In this document: piece by piece, positions 1 to 8,190 of the stretch
Layout: each line of letters opens with the position of its first letter
How positions within the stretch are numbered: position 1 is the stretch's first letter
Assembly: GCF_025460835.1 (NCBI RefSeq)
Contig: NZ_JAMXAY010000051.1
Location: forward strand, 1 to 32,359
DNA length: 32,359 nucleotides
DNA from: Parapedobacter soli
GTDB lineage: Bacteria > Bacteroidota > Bacteroidia > Sphingobacteriales > Sphingobacteriaceae
Direction: 5' to 3'
Notes under the pieces: model-generated
What the model was told of the DNA's origin: nothing
Database searches by the model: none
What the model saw: only the letters and a program-made list of their open reading frames with translations
Made by a program: the position numbers and the translations under genes

Positions 1-132
1 CTGAACGCCCCTGAAACTAAAACCAATGCTGGTGGTGGTTTCATTTGAAAATGATTTTATTTGCTCCATCTGTAATCTTACCCTAGCTAACGTACCACTT
101 TCAACCAAATAGGTAACGACTTCCCGAGACAT
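1..132 (-). CDS. Possible partial CDS, unrecognised, runs off left edge
   Basis: On the minus strand an ATG at 132-130 opens a frame of 44 codons without a stop down to base 1. The predicted peptide begins MSREVVTYLVESGTLARV and I recognise no family in it. An in-frame stop lies a short way upstream of this ATG, within the next gene's start region. It would be divergent from the dead mntA-like gene that begins at 177. A frame this short can stay open by chance, so this is only a candidate; the rest of the gene, if real, lies outside the window. Confidence 0.25.
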   Translation of the reverse strand, partial: MSREVVTYLVESGTLARVRLQMEQIKSFSNETTTSIGFSFRGVQ

Positions 133-176
133 TACCGCAGAAGAACTGAGAGCAAACGCGTGGTCAAAAAAGTAGC

Positions 177-474
177 ATGAAACTAAAAGAAATCATCGAA
201 CGCCATCATTGGCGTAAGCAGTTGAAGCCTTCCTTGCAAAAGCGCTACCCAATCAGTGAGTTGGCGCTATTTGGATCGGTGGCAAGTGATGAACATGCTG
301 AAGCCAGCGATATCGGTATTCTGGTGGACTTTAACGGCTCAATTGGTATCGGATTTTTTTAAACTTGCAAACGAACTGGAAGATGAATTTCAGACCAAGG
401 TAGACGTTGTATCCAGGAAAGGAATAAAACCCCATTACCTTCCTTACATCGAGCGTAATTTGATTCAGATATGA
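177..474 (+). pseudogene. MntA-like minimal nucleotidyltransferase antitoxin, frameshifted
   Basis: The first frame (177-362) encodes the start of an MNT-type nucleotidyltransferase: a helical N-terminus, then LFGSVA and SDIGILVDF, the equivalent of the GS...SDxD catalytic motif. The frame stops at TAA 360-362 just after a T7 run (354-360). The next frame continues the family perfectly with FFKLANELEDEF and VDVVSRKGIKPHYLPYIER, ending at TGA 472-474. A one-base length change in the T run explains the break. The second catalytic Asp of SDxD is also Gly (residue 47), so activity would be lost even without the frameshift. In the intact family the protein AMPylates and neutralises its HEPN partner, whose stub follows with an ATGA overlap. 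Confidence 0.8.
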
Positions 475-545
475 GCAAGCGGGAAATGCCTGCAAGCAGG
501 AAGTACTTACCTGACGTATTAACAGCTATTGGATTGAATACCTAG
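471..545 (+). pseudogene. HepT/HEPN (DUF86) toxin, N-terminal stub
   Basis: An ATG at 471 overlaps the stop of the MntA-like frame (ATGA, 471-474), the usual layout of mntA-hepT pairs. The 24 codons read MSKREMPASRKYLPDVLTAI and then GLNT before TAG at 543-545. The segment KYLPDVLTAI matches the first helix of DUF86 HEPN ribonucleases (typically YLxDILxAI). In another frame the next bases read IEYLV, the expected continuation, before a second stop, so the break is a small indel. The R-x4-6-H catalytic motif and the rest of the roughly 110-residue domain are absent. The family assignment rests on a short stretch plus gene order. Confidence 0.55.
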
Positions 546-575
546 TTTAACCAATTTTTTCCGTACTTTCGTTAT

Positions 576-786
576 ATGAACGAGGACGTCTTTTTTTGGG
601 TTGAAGAAGTTCCCAAGGGCGGCTATACGGCCAAGGCATTGGGGGGAGTCTATTTTCACTCAGGCTGAGACACTCGAAGAATTGCGAGAGGAAGTAAAGG
701 ACGCTGTTACATGCCATTTTGACGAGGACAGGTTGCCCAAGATTATTCGTCTACATCTTGTCAGAGAAGAGCCGCTGACGCTTTAA
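576..786 (+). pseudogene. HicB-like antitoxin, frameshifted at a G6 run
   Basis: ATG 576 starts MNEDVFFWVEEVPKGGYTAK, a typical HicB-family N-terminus (partial RNase H fold). The frame goes wrong at a run of six G (641-646) and stops soon after. Reading the run as five G joins it to the +1 frame, which continues ESIFTQAETLEELREEV, DAVTCHFDED and PKIIRLHLVREE and ends at TAA 784-786. The joined protein would be about 69 residues, normal for short HicB antitoxins without a DNA-binding tail. The product would bind and inhibit a HicA mRNA interferase; a degraded HicA-like frame follows directly. A one-base sequencing error in the G run is the alternative to real decay. Confidence 0.75.
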
Positions 787-788
787 CC

Positions 789-882
789 ATGGGTTCAAAA
801 AGATGTTAACGGCGACGGACTGGTTAAGGCTCTTGTTAAACAAGGATACAGAGAAGAACTTATTAAGCTGATGAAGCTTTGA
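789..882 (+). pseudogene. HicA-like toxin remnant
   Basis: Three bases after the HicB-like stop, ATG 789 gives MGSKRC and then TAA. Shifting one base gives VNGDGLVKALVKQGY up to TGA 880-882, which resembles the first helix of HicA (dsRNA-binding fold: xxGxxLVKALxKxGY). The catalytic GSH motif that should follow within about 10 residues is missing, so the toxin cannot be active. The assignment depends on this short similarity and on the position behind a HicB-like gene. Confidence 0.5.
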
Positions 883-937
883 AATACTGGAAACGGCTTC
901 ACGATACTCAACATAAACCAATATACCCGCTTTTCCT

Positions 938-945
938 TATCTTTG
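938..945 (+). promoter_or_regulatory. Putative -7 promoter box of uvrB
   Basis: TATCTTTG is a perfect match to the Bacteroidota -7 consensus TAnnTTTG and lies 55 bases before the uvrB ATG. I see no good TTTG -33 element at the usual distance (about 17-23 bases upstream). Confidence 0.5.
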
Positions 946-1000
946 TTGCCCCCGGTGATACAATCCACGTCTCGCTCGGTTTCTTAAAAGTCCGTAGTAC

Positions 1001-3034
1001 ATGAAATTCAAGCTCACATCCGAATATACGCCCACGGGCGACCAGCCCGAGGCCATCCGCCAATTGGTCGACGGTGTCAACGCCGGTGAGACGTACCAGA
1101 CACTACTCGGGGTAACCGGGTCGGGTAAAACCTTTACCGTGGCCAATGTTATCCAGCAGACCCAGCGGCCTACATTGATATTGAGCCACAATAAAACACT
1201 GGCGGCACAGCTCTATGGTGAGTTCAAGCAGTTTTTTCCGGAGAATGCGGTAAACTACTTCGTTTCCTACTACGACTATTATCAGCCTGAGGCGTACATC
1301 GCTTCATCCAACACGTACATCGAGAAGGACCTCGCCATCAACGATGAAATCGAAAAACTCCGCCTCCGCACCACATCGGCCTTGATGTCTGGCCGGCGCG
1401 ATGTTATCGTGGTCTCGTCTGTATCGTGCATCTATGGTATGGGTAATCCCGAAGATTTTTCGCGCTCGGTTTTCCGGTTTGCCGTGGGTACCGTCATCAG
1501 CCGCAATGCTTTCCTGCACCGATTGGTTGAGATATTGTATGCCCGTACTACCACAGATTTCAAACGGGGTACTTTCCGCGTGAAAGGAGATACCGTCGAT
1601 ATTTTCCCGGCTTACATGGATGAAGCCTATCGTATCTCTTTTTTTGGTGATGAAATAGACGAGCTCAGTGTCATCGACCCCATCAGTGGTAAAACGCTCG
1701 AAAAGATGGAAGACATGGCCTTGTTTCCAGCCAATCTATTCGTTACGCCGAAGGAAAAGTTTACTCAATCGCTATGGGCGATAGGCGAAGAGCTGGAATT
1801 ACGCAAAGAACAGCTATTGCTCGATGGCAAACCGTTGGAAGCGAAGCGGCTCGAAGAGCGGGTCAACTACGACCTGGAGATGATGCGTGAGTTGGGCTAT
1901 TGCAGTGGCATTGAGAATTATTCACGCTTCTTCGATGGGAGGGACCCTGGTATGCGGCCGTTCTGCCTCCTTGATTACTTTCCCGACGACTACCTGACGG
2001 TGATCGACGAAAGCCACGTCACAATCCCCCAGCTACGGGCCATGTACGGCGGCGACCGCTCGCGGAAACTGTCATTGGTGGAATACGGATTCCGCCTGCC
2101 GGCGGCTTTGGATAACAGGCCGCTTAATTTCCCGGAGTTCGAGTCGCTCGTAGGTCAAACCATTTACGTAAGTGCGACCCCGGGTGACTATGAGCTGCAG
2201 CAAACCGAAGGTGTAGTGGTGGAGCAGGTCATCCGGCCCACGGGGTTACTCGACCCGATGGTTGAGGTGCGGCCCGTAATCAATCAGGTAGATGACCTGT
2301 TGGATGAGGTGGACCGCGTGGCCAAAGAGGGGGGAAGGATACTCGTAACCACGCTTACCAAGCGCATGGCCGAGGAACTCACCAAGTACATGACCAAGCT
2401 GGGTATCCGCGTTCGGTATATCCATTCGGAAATCAAGACGCTGGACCGCGTGGAAATCTTACGTGGATTGCGGCTGGGCGAATTTGATGTGCTGGTGGGT
2501 ATTAACCTGCTAAGGGAGGGGCTTGACCTGCCGGAGGTGACGCTGGTAGCCATTTTGGATGCCGATAAAGAAGGATTCCTGCGGTCGGAACGATCGCTTA
2601 TCCAAACCATCGGCCGCGCAGCCCGTAACGATAAGGGCCGCGTAATCATGTATGCGGATACCATAACCCAGAGCATGCGGATAACGATCGACGAGACAAA
2701 CCGGCGTAGGGATAAGCAGATCCGATACAATGAAGAGCATGGCATCACACCCCGTACGGTGGGCAAATCCCGCGAAGCGATCTTGGAACAGACATCGGTG
2801 GCGGATTTCAAAGGTGGAGACGCCAAGATTTACGTGGAGCCCGGGCCCACAAGCAGCATCGCTGCCGACCCGCTGGTACAGTATATGAGTAAGCCGCAGC
2901 TGCAGCAGGCTATCGATAAAGTGCGTAAAGATATGAACAAAGCAGCCAAAGAAATGGATTTCCTGCAAGCGGCGAAACTGCGGGACGAGCTGTTCGCACT
3001 CGAGAAAACATTTGAAGAGCTGTTTGGCGAATAG
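1001..3034 (+). CDS. uvrB: Excinuclease ABC subunit B (UvrB)
   Basis: UvrB is the damage-verifying helicase-like subunit of nucleotide excision repair; it receives DNA from UvrA and recruits UvrC for incision. The 677-residue protein has the family's usual length. Visible motifs are the N-terminal TGDQPEAI, Walker A GVTGSGKT (37-44), the damage-probing beta-hairpin region with YVSYYDYYQPEAYI-like sequence (about 88-101), the Walker B box DESH (336-339), helicase motif VI around QTIGRAARN, and a C-terminal UVR domain (about 640-675) that binds UvrC. The start ATG gives the canonical MKFKLTSEYTPTGDQP N-terminus. It ends 11 bases from the convergent dehydrogenase gene, so the two share a terminator-less junction. 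GC content is visibly higher than in the glycan island. Confidence 0.98.
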   Translation: MKFKLTSEYTPTGDQPEAIRQLVDGVNAGETYQTLLGVTGSGKTFTVANVIQQTQRPTLILSHNKTLAAQLYGEFKQFFPENAVNYFVSYYDYYQPEAYIASSNTYIEKDLAINDEIEKLRLRTTSALMSGRRDVIVVSSVSCIYGMGNPEDFSRSVFRFAVGTVISRNAFLHRLVEILYARTTTDFKRGTFRVKGDTVDIFPAYMDEAYRISFFGDEIDELSVIDPISGKTLEKMEDMALFPANLFVTPKEKFTQSLWAIGEELELRKEQLLLDGKPLEAKRLEERVNYDLEMMRELGYCSGIENYSRFFDGRDPGMRPFCLLDYFPDDYLTVIDESHVTIPQLRAMYGGDRSRKLSLVEYGFRLPAALDNRPLNFPEFESLVGQTIYVSATPGDYELQQTEGVVVEQVIRPTGLLDPMVEVRPVINQVDDLLDEVDRVAKEGGRILVTTLTKRMAEELTKYMTKLGIRVRYIHSEIKTLDRVEILRGLRLGEFDVLVGINLLREGLDLPEVTLVAILDADKEGFLRSERSLIQTIGRAARNDKGRVIMYADTITQSMRITIDETNRRRDKQIRYNEEHGITPRTVGKSREAILEQTSVADFKGGDAKIYVEPGPTSSIAADPLVQYMSKPQLQQAIDKVRKDMNKAAKEMDFLQAAKLRDELFALEKTFEELFGE

Positions 3035-3045
3035 GTAGCGGTCAG

Positions 3046-4539
3046 TTAAACCGCTCCGGGTAGCTCTCCTTTGTTCAACTCACCGTTTACCGTGCGCCAG
3101 ATACCTAGCGGATTGGCATTTTTGAGTTCGTCCGGCAGCATCTCGTCCGGCCAGTTCTGGTAGCTGATCGGCCGTGCAAAACGCTTGATGGCATCCGGCC
3201 CAACCGACGTGAACCGGCTATCCGTAGATGCAGGGTACGGCCCACCGTGCTGCATAGCTCCGCAGACTTCCACGCCCGTTGGGAAGCCGTTGAGCAGCAA
3301 GCGGCCGCATTTTTCTGTCAGTGCCGCTACCAATTCCGTATGTTGGCCCAGCTCCGAAGGTTCTGCCAAAACGGTGGTGGTAAGCTGCCCCTCCAGCTGA
3401 TTGGCTATGGCCAATGCTTCTGACGGGCTTTCGTAGGTAACCACAAGCCCGAAAGGGCCGAACACTTCTTCACCTAGTTTGGGGTTTGCGAGGAACCGCT
3501 GCGCTGAAACAGTGGCTACCGTAGCATTGCCGTGGGTTTCGGGGCTGTCTTCGTTCACGGCTACCAATACATCAACCCCCGCTTGGCCCAGCAAGTCGGC
3601 CTTGTTTTTATGATAAGATGCGGCAATGCCAGGATGCAGCATCCGGGAGGGGGCAATCTGGCTGATCTGGGCCGCTAACGTGTCGAGAAAACGGGGTAGG
3701 TCGCTGGTGTTGGGCGCCACAAAAATACCGGGGTTTGTGCAGAATTGGCCTACACCTAACGTGAGTGAACCCGCGTATTGCGTGGCCACCTCTTCGGCGG
3801 ACGCCGCTAGCCGCCCGGGAAGTAGAAAAACCGGGTTTACACTACCCATTTCGGCAAATACGGGAATCGGGTCGGGGCGCTGGCTGGCCAGGTCGAATAA
3901 GGCCCTGCCGCCATAAAGCGATCCGGTAAAGCCGACCGCTTTGACCAGGGGGTGTTTTACCAGGTACTGCCCTCCGGTAGCCCCATCCGTGGCAATGGCA
4001 GCAAATATGCCGTTGGGCAGGCCCGCCTTTGCCGCGGCCCGTCCAATGGCGCTGGCCATAATGGCCGAGGTCTTGGGGTGGCCCGAATGGCTTTTGAAAA
4101 TCACCGAACACCCCGCGGCGATAGCCGACGCCGTATCGCCGCCAGCGGTAGAGAATGCAAACGGGAAATTGCTCGCCCCAAACACCACCACCACACCCAG
4201 TCCGGTGTAGGTTTTGCGGATATCCGGCCTGGGGGGCGTGCGGCCGGGAATAGCAGTGTCGATCTGTACCGGCAGCACATTGCTGTTTAACAGCGCATCG
4301 GCATAGATGCGCCATTGGTTTACCGTGCGTGCTTTCTCGCCGGTAAGCCGGCCCTCGCCGAGGCTCGTTTCCGATTGCGCGGCATCAATCAATTCTGTGC
4401 CGAGCGACTCGATTTCGTCGGCAACCAGATACATAAATGCCGCCCTTTCCTTGAGGGTTAGCTTCTTGAAACGTAAGAATGCTTCCTGTGCCCGTATGAT
4501 ATATGGGTCTATTTCCTGAATGGGGATGTTTTCGCTCAT
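3046..4539 (-). CDS. Alpha-ketoglutaric semialdehyde (2,5-dioxovalerate) dehydrogenase
   Basis: This 497-residue NAD(P)-dependent aldehyde dehydrogenase oxidises 2,5-dioxopentanoate to 2-oxoglutarate, the last step of non-phosphorylative pentose, glucarate or hydroxyproline breakdown. It contains FGASNFPFAFS (catalytic Asn 124), the cofactor-binding Lys 149, FTGS (204-207), general-base Glu 230 in FAEMGSVNP and nucleophile Cys 267 in GQFCTNPG; the FAEMGSVNP and GQFCTNPG forms are typical of the KGSADH branch. ATG 4539 is chosen because the product then begins MSENIPIQEI close to the first ALDH helix; the frame extends 75 codons further upstream but that part has no ALDH character. No pathway partners lie nearby, so the exact substrate is inferred. 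TAAATTTA at 4576-4569 is a near-match -7 box. Confidence 0.88.
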   Translation of the reverse strand: MSENIPIQEIDPYIIRAQEAFLRFKKLTLKERAAFMYLVADEIESLGTELIDAAQSETSLGEGRLTGEKARTVNQWRIYADALLNSNVLPVQIDTAIPGRTPPRPDIRKTYTGLGVVVVFGASNFPFAFSTAGGDTASAIAAGCSVIFKSHSGHPKTSAIMASAIGRAAAKAGLPNGIFAAIATDGATGGQYLVKHPLVKAVGFTGSLYGGRALFDLASQRPDPIPVFAEMGSVNPVFLLPGRLAASAEEVATQYAGSLTLGVGQFCTNPGIFVAPNTSDLPRFLDTLAAQISQIAPSRMLHPGIAASYHKNKADLLGQAGVDVLVAVNEDSPETHGNATVATVSAQRFLANPKLGEEVFGPFGLVVTYESPSEALAIANQLEGQLTTTVLAEPSELGQHTELVAALTEKCGRLLLNGFPTGVEVCGAMQHGGPYPASTDSRFTSVGPDAIKRFARPISYQNWPDEMLPDELKNANPLGIWRTVNGELNKGELPGAV

Positions 4540-4881
4540 GACACTTGTTCCATTGTTGATCTGAGCGGTAAATTTAAGCAATCTGACAATACCGGACGAG
4601 TGGCAATGGCATCTTTGCTGATTTTTTGTGCGGCGGCGAGCTTTTTGGCCCTCAGCGGTTAGTGATGGGTAATAATTGGACACTTTGTTTACTGGTGTGA
4701 ACAATGGCAGGGCTTCCCACAGTGTTTGCTTCGCTTTATTCCCGTGATAGAATTGTTGAAACATATCGTGCTGCGAGTAGCATTGAGACTGGAATTCCCG
4801 TTACGTTGAGAAAGTACAGTGAAAAGCTGGCAGGTTAATTGAAGGAAATTGGTTGTCGGACAGCACCTGCCTTTTGATATA
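4540..4881. other. Divergent intergenic region between dehydrogenase and glycan island
   Basis: About 340 bases separate the minus-strand dehydrogenase from the first glycan gene. I see candidate promoters for both directions (4569-4576 minus, 4725-4755 plus) and no recognisable gene. An in-frame upstream extension of the dehydrogenase frame crosses most of it but looks non-coding. Confidence 0.5.
4725..4755 (+). promoter_or_regulatory. Putative promoter of the first glycan genes
   Basis: TTTG (4725-4728) is followed after 19 bases by TAGAATTG (4748-4755), one mismatch from TAnnTTTG. The spacing fits the Bacteroidota -33/-7 arrangement. It lies about 125 bases before the RfaS-like gene. Confidence 0.4.
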
Positions 4882-5916
4882 ATGACAAACTATATGGCGA
4901 TTTTTGATGGAAAAACAATTGTTTTGGGAGCTCCTCAGCGGTTTAATTGGGACAGTGTTATTGAAGCTGAATTAGAAAACCTCGGTTTTAATACAATCAA
5001 TATTTCGTTCTATGGCGATAAATTTAAATATAAAGACAGGTTCCAGCGGCTGCAAAGCTTTTTTTTCCGGGAGATATTAGGCGACCGGTCTTATAAAACC
5101 AAGTTGAAGTTTGAGGCGAGCCGGGATAGGCTGGAGGAGAAATTGGATGCGTTATCCGTGGCAGACTATGCATTGATTATACGACCGGATGTTTACCCGA
5201 TAGAATTCATAAAGCGGTTGCGGACAAAGGTGAAAAAATTGATCGGCTACCAGTGGGACGGGTTGGACCGTTTTCCGGATGTGTATGATTACATCGGTTT
5301 GTTTGACCGGTTCTTTGTTTTTGATGGCAATGACCTCACTGTCCCGCTGGTGCTGCCCATCACCAACTATGCACCGGTGGCATTATGTAGGAACCTGCAT
5401 GACGAGGCGTTACAGTCAGATGTGTATTACTCCGGAAGTTACGAAAAACAACGGATAGACGAATTGGGGCACATTATCCAAGATTGCAGGTCGCTCGGTT
5501 TAAAAGTGAAGTATCGCCTACATTACAAGAAAACAATCGATTTGCCATACGGACTGAAAACGACGACGAAGTCGGTGGCTTATGATGAGAACGTGCGGTA
5601 CGCATATAACACCAAAGTCATCCTTGATTTACGGAATCCGGTCCATGACGGTCTGTCTTTCCGGTTTTTTGAGGCACTCTTGTTTGACAAGAAGGTAATC
5701 ACCGACAACCCCCGCGCTATGGAATATGACTTCTACCATCCCGACAATATTTTTATTCGGAATAATAGCGGGGTTGATGAGCTCTATGAGTTTATTGAGA
5801 AGCCCTATCGGCCGTTGCCCATGGCGGTGAAGGAGAAATACAGCTTCAGGAATTGGTTGCACTATGCGCTAGACGAAGGAGAATATACGAGCTTGTCCAT
5901 CCCCCAGCATGGATAG
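4882..5916 (+). CDS. RfaS/CgeB-like putative glycosyltransferase
   Basis: This is a 344-residue cytoplasmic protein without signal peptide. It resembles Bacteroidota proteins annotated as 'lipopolysaccharide core biosynthesis protein RfaS', a divergent GT-B-like group. Recognisable parts are an N-terminal Rossmann-like strand (IVLGAPQRFNW), the segment GYQWDGLDRFPDVYDYIGLFD (in two halves, Q124-W125-D126 at its centre), YSGSYEKQRIDEL at mid-protein, and a C-terminal donor-site-like stretch around SFRFFEALLFDKKVITDN (Glu 264). The ATG at 4882 is preferred; ATG 4894 would also serve, and the longer frame needs a TTG start. It is followed after 35 bases by the GT2-GT4 gene in the same direction and is probably co-transcribed. 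The sugar transferred is unknown. Confidence 0.65.
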   Translation: MTNYMAIFDGKTIVLGAPQRFNWDSVIEAELENLGFNTINISFYGDKFKYKDRFQRLQSFFFREILGDRSYKTKLKFEASRDRLEEKLDALSVADYALIIRPDVYPIEFIKRLRTKVKKLIGYQWDGLDRFPDVYDYIGLFDRFFVFDGNDLTVPLVLPITNYAPVALCRNLHDEALQSDVYYSGSYEKQRIDELGHIIQDCRSLGLKVKYRLHYKKTIDLPYGLKTTTKSVAYDENVRYAYNTKVILDLRNPVHDGLSFRFFEALLFDKKVITDNPRAMEYDFYHPDNIFIRNNSGVDELYEFIEKPYRPLPMAVKEKYSFRNWLHYALDEGEYTSLSIPQHG

Positions 5917-5951
5917 TGATCGAGTTGACTTGTTTTTGATTTACTACCCTT

Positions 5952-8168
5952 ATGCGTGCCAATAAAATCTCCAGATGGATAGATGGCAGAAATCGCTCAT
6001 TGAGCCTTTTCATTACCCGCAAATACTACAAAAATAAGGAACAGGGAAAGCCGATACCGTTGTTGAAGCCCTCGTTTTTGATAGCGATAGCCCAGCGTTT
6101 TCTTTTGATAGCTATCAGCCTGTTTCGGTTTAACAAGGCGCTTTTCGCCGGGTACAAGTGGCTGTCCTTCCGCAAATTTTGTCGCCGGCTGCTTGGTTTG
6201 GCCAAGTTCGAAATACCCGGTTTATTGCCACCCCCCGAATCGTTTGCTCCGCTTTCGTTCCCGGCGTCCGAACATCCCGAAGTGAGTATCGTAATTTGCG
6301 TTCATAACCACATTCGCTTTACTTACAACTGCTTGTTGTCGATATTGAACAATACGCGAGGCGTCAGTTATGAGGTCATTATTGTCAATGACTGTTCAAC
6401 GGACGATACCGCTATGGTACTCGCTGAGATGGATAATATCGTCGTTATTGACAACGATAGGAACATCGGATTTCTTAAGTCGTGTAATAAGGCGCTACCT
6501 TATTGCCGGGGAACGTATGTCTGTTTTCTGAATAATGACACACAGGTGTTATCCGGTTGGCTAGCGAATTTAATTGCTCCTTTCCAGCAGGTCGAAAAGG
6601 TTGGACTGGTTGGCGCGAAACTGGTTTATCCCTATGGCCTGCTTCAGGAGGCGGGTGGGATTGTCGATTTCAGGGGTGAGCCGGCGAATTATGGTAAGTT
6701 TGACGACACTGAAAACGTGCTTTATAACTATCTCCGGGAAACGGACTACTGTTCGGGGGCTTGCCTCCTGGTATTGAAGGCCGATCTTATCACATTGGAT
6801 GGGTTTGACGAAGCTTTTTCCCCCGCTTATTATGAGGATACTGATTTGGCTTTCCGCATTAGATACCGGTTGAATAAAAAGGTTTATTACCAACCGCTAT
6901 CCCAGGTGGTGCACTTCGAGGGTGTGAGTTCTGGCAAGATTTCCGATGGGGCAAATGTAAAGAGCTATCAGTTTGTCAATGCCGGGAAATTCCGGGCTAG
7001 GTGGGCTGATGTTTTTCGGTCATTCCCACAGACCACTGATGCGGAGGCTGTCGCACGGAAATTCACCCATCACCGGAGATGTATCTTGATTGTCGAGCCA
7101 TTGTTGCCGACATTTGATCAGGATTCGGGCTCTCGCCGGATGTTTGAATTGATTAAGCTTTTTCTACAATTAGATTGGAATGTCATATTTTCCCCGGAAA
7201 GGAAAACCCAAGAGGAACCCTATTACTCGCTTCTCGTCAACATGGGGGTGTGGGTGCTTAATAAGCCTGTTTTTCAGAAGTCGTCAAAAAGCGTCATACG
7301 GCAGGTGATTCCTTGGATTGATGTGGCGTGGATAAGTAGGCCCCGGATGAACCGGCGGTACGGGCGATTTATAAAAAAGAAAGGTATCTATTGGATAAAC
7401 GACACGGTCGACATCCATTTCCTACGTGATGAGAGGGCCCTTGAAATAGGAAGGATAGCCCCGCGTAAGGCGAAAAAAGTGAAGCGGCAAAAGCGGATGG
7501 AGCTATCATTGCTGCGTGAGGCTGATACGGTTATTGCCATTACAGGCTTGGAGGCCAAACGTTTAAATAGCTATGGGATTAACAACGTCGCCGTCGTTCC
7601 GAATATACACCGTCCGGTGAAGATGGAGTTGCCGGGTTTTGAGGAGCGGCAAGGGCTTTGTTTTATAGGCGGATTTCGCCATTTGCCAAATGTAGACGCG
7701 GCGAGTTGGCTGGTCAACGATATAATGCCGCTGGTCTGGCAGAAACTGCCCACCGTAGTAGTCTACTTATTGGGGAGCCTCCCCACCCAAGAGGTGCTCG
7801 ACCTACGGTCTGATAGGGTGCATGTTCCGGGTTATATCCCTGATGTATCGCCATATTTTTTGTCTAGTCGGGTTTTCGTTGCGCCGTTGCGTTTCGGTGC
7901 AGGGATGAAAGGTAAAATCGGCCAGAGTTTTGAATTTGGGTTGCCGGTAGTGACTACCGATATCGGGGCGGAGGGCATGGGGCTCGTCGACCGGAAGCAT
8001 TACTTACGAGCAAACACGGCAGACGAATTTGCAGAAGCTATTTTGGAGTTATATCACGACAACCAACTGTGGGCTGACCTTTCGCAGGGTGCGCTTGCTG
8101 CGCTGGAACCTTATTCTGTTGAGCAGGTAGGGGAGAAACTAAAAGACATCTTGAGTCGAGTGCACTAG
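5952..8168 (+). CDS. Two-domain glycosyltransferase (GT2-GT4 fusion)
   Basis: The 738-residue protein joins two transferase domains. After a basic, partly hydrophobic N-terminus (about 1-105), a GT2 domain spans about 110-330, with EVIIVNDCSTDDT (141-153), the acidic FLNNDTQVL (193-200), YEDTDLAFR (294-302) and His 321. A GT-B/GT4 domain follows from about 375, with CFIGGFRHLPNVDAA, VHVPGYIPDVSPYF, APLRFGAGMKGKI and FEFGLPVVTTDIGAEG, the last being the donor-nucleotide E-x7-E region. Such fusions usually add two successive sugars in O-antigen or capsule assembly at the cytoplasmic face. The last codons lie in a short direct repeat shared with the convergent next gene. Confidence 0.88.
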   Translation: MRANKISRWIDGRNRSLSLFITRKYYKNKEQGKPIPLLKPSFLIAIAQRFLLIAISLFRFNKALFAGYKWLSFRKFCRRLLGLAKFEIPGLLPPPESFAPLSFPASEHPEVSIVICVHNHIRFTYNCLLSILNNTRGVSYEVIIVNDCSTDDTAMVLAEMDNIVVIDNDRNIGFLKSCNKALPYCRGTYVCFLNNDTQVLSGWLANLIAPFQQVEKVGLVGAKLVYPYGLLQEAGGIVDFRGEPANYGKFDDTENVLYNYLRETDYCSGACLLVLKADLITLDGFDEAFSPAYYEDTDLAFRIRYRLNKKVYYQPLSQVVHFEGVSSGKISDGANVKSYQFVNAGKFRARWADVFRSFPQTTDAEAVARKFTHHRRCILIVEPLLPTFDQDSGSRRMFELIKLFLQLDWNVIFSPERKTQEEPYYSLLVNMGVWVLNKPVFQKSSKSVIRQVIPWIDVAWISRPRMNRRYGRFIKKKGIYWINDTVDIHFLRDERALEIGRIAPRKAKKVKRQKRMELSLLREADTVIAITGLEAKRLNSYGINNVAVVPNIHRPVKMELPGFEERQGLCFIGGFRHLPNVDAASWLVNDIMPLVWQKLPTVVVYLLGSLPTQEVLDLRSDRVHVPGYIPDVSPYFLSSRVFVAPLRFGAGMKGKIGQSFEFGLPVVTTDIGAEGMGLVDRKHYLRANTADEFAEAILELYHDNQLWADLSQGALAALEPYSVEQVGEKLKDILSRVH

Positions 8169-8190
8169 GTGAACAGTACACTAGGTGAAC
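8163..8190. repeat. 12-bp direct repeat spanning two convergent stop codons
   Basis: CACTAGGTGAAC occurs at 8163-8174 and 8179-8190, a period of 16. The forward gene's TAG (8166-8168) lies in copy one and the reverse gene's stop (8181-8183) lies in copy two. Confidence 0.85.

Noticed and set aside
2284-2968. Long minus-strand frames inside uvrB
   Set aside because: They are shadows of the highly conserved uvrB frame, without any recognisable domain.
4540-4764. N-terminal extension of the dehydrogenase frame
   Set aside because: The extra 75 codons have no aldehyde-dehydrogenase similarity and overlap a divergent promoter region; ATG 4539 gives the normal start.
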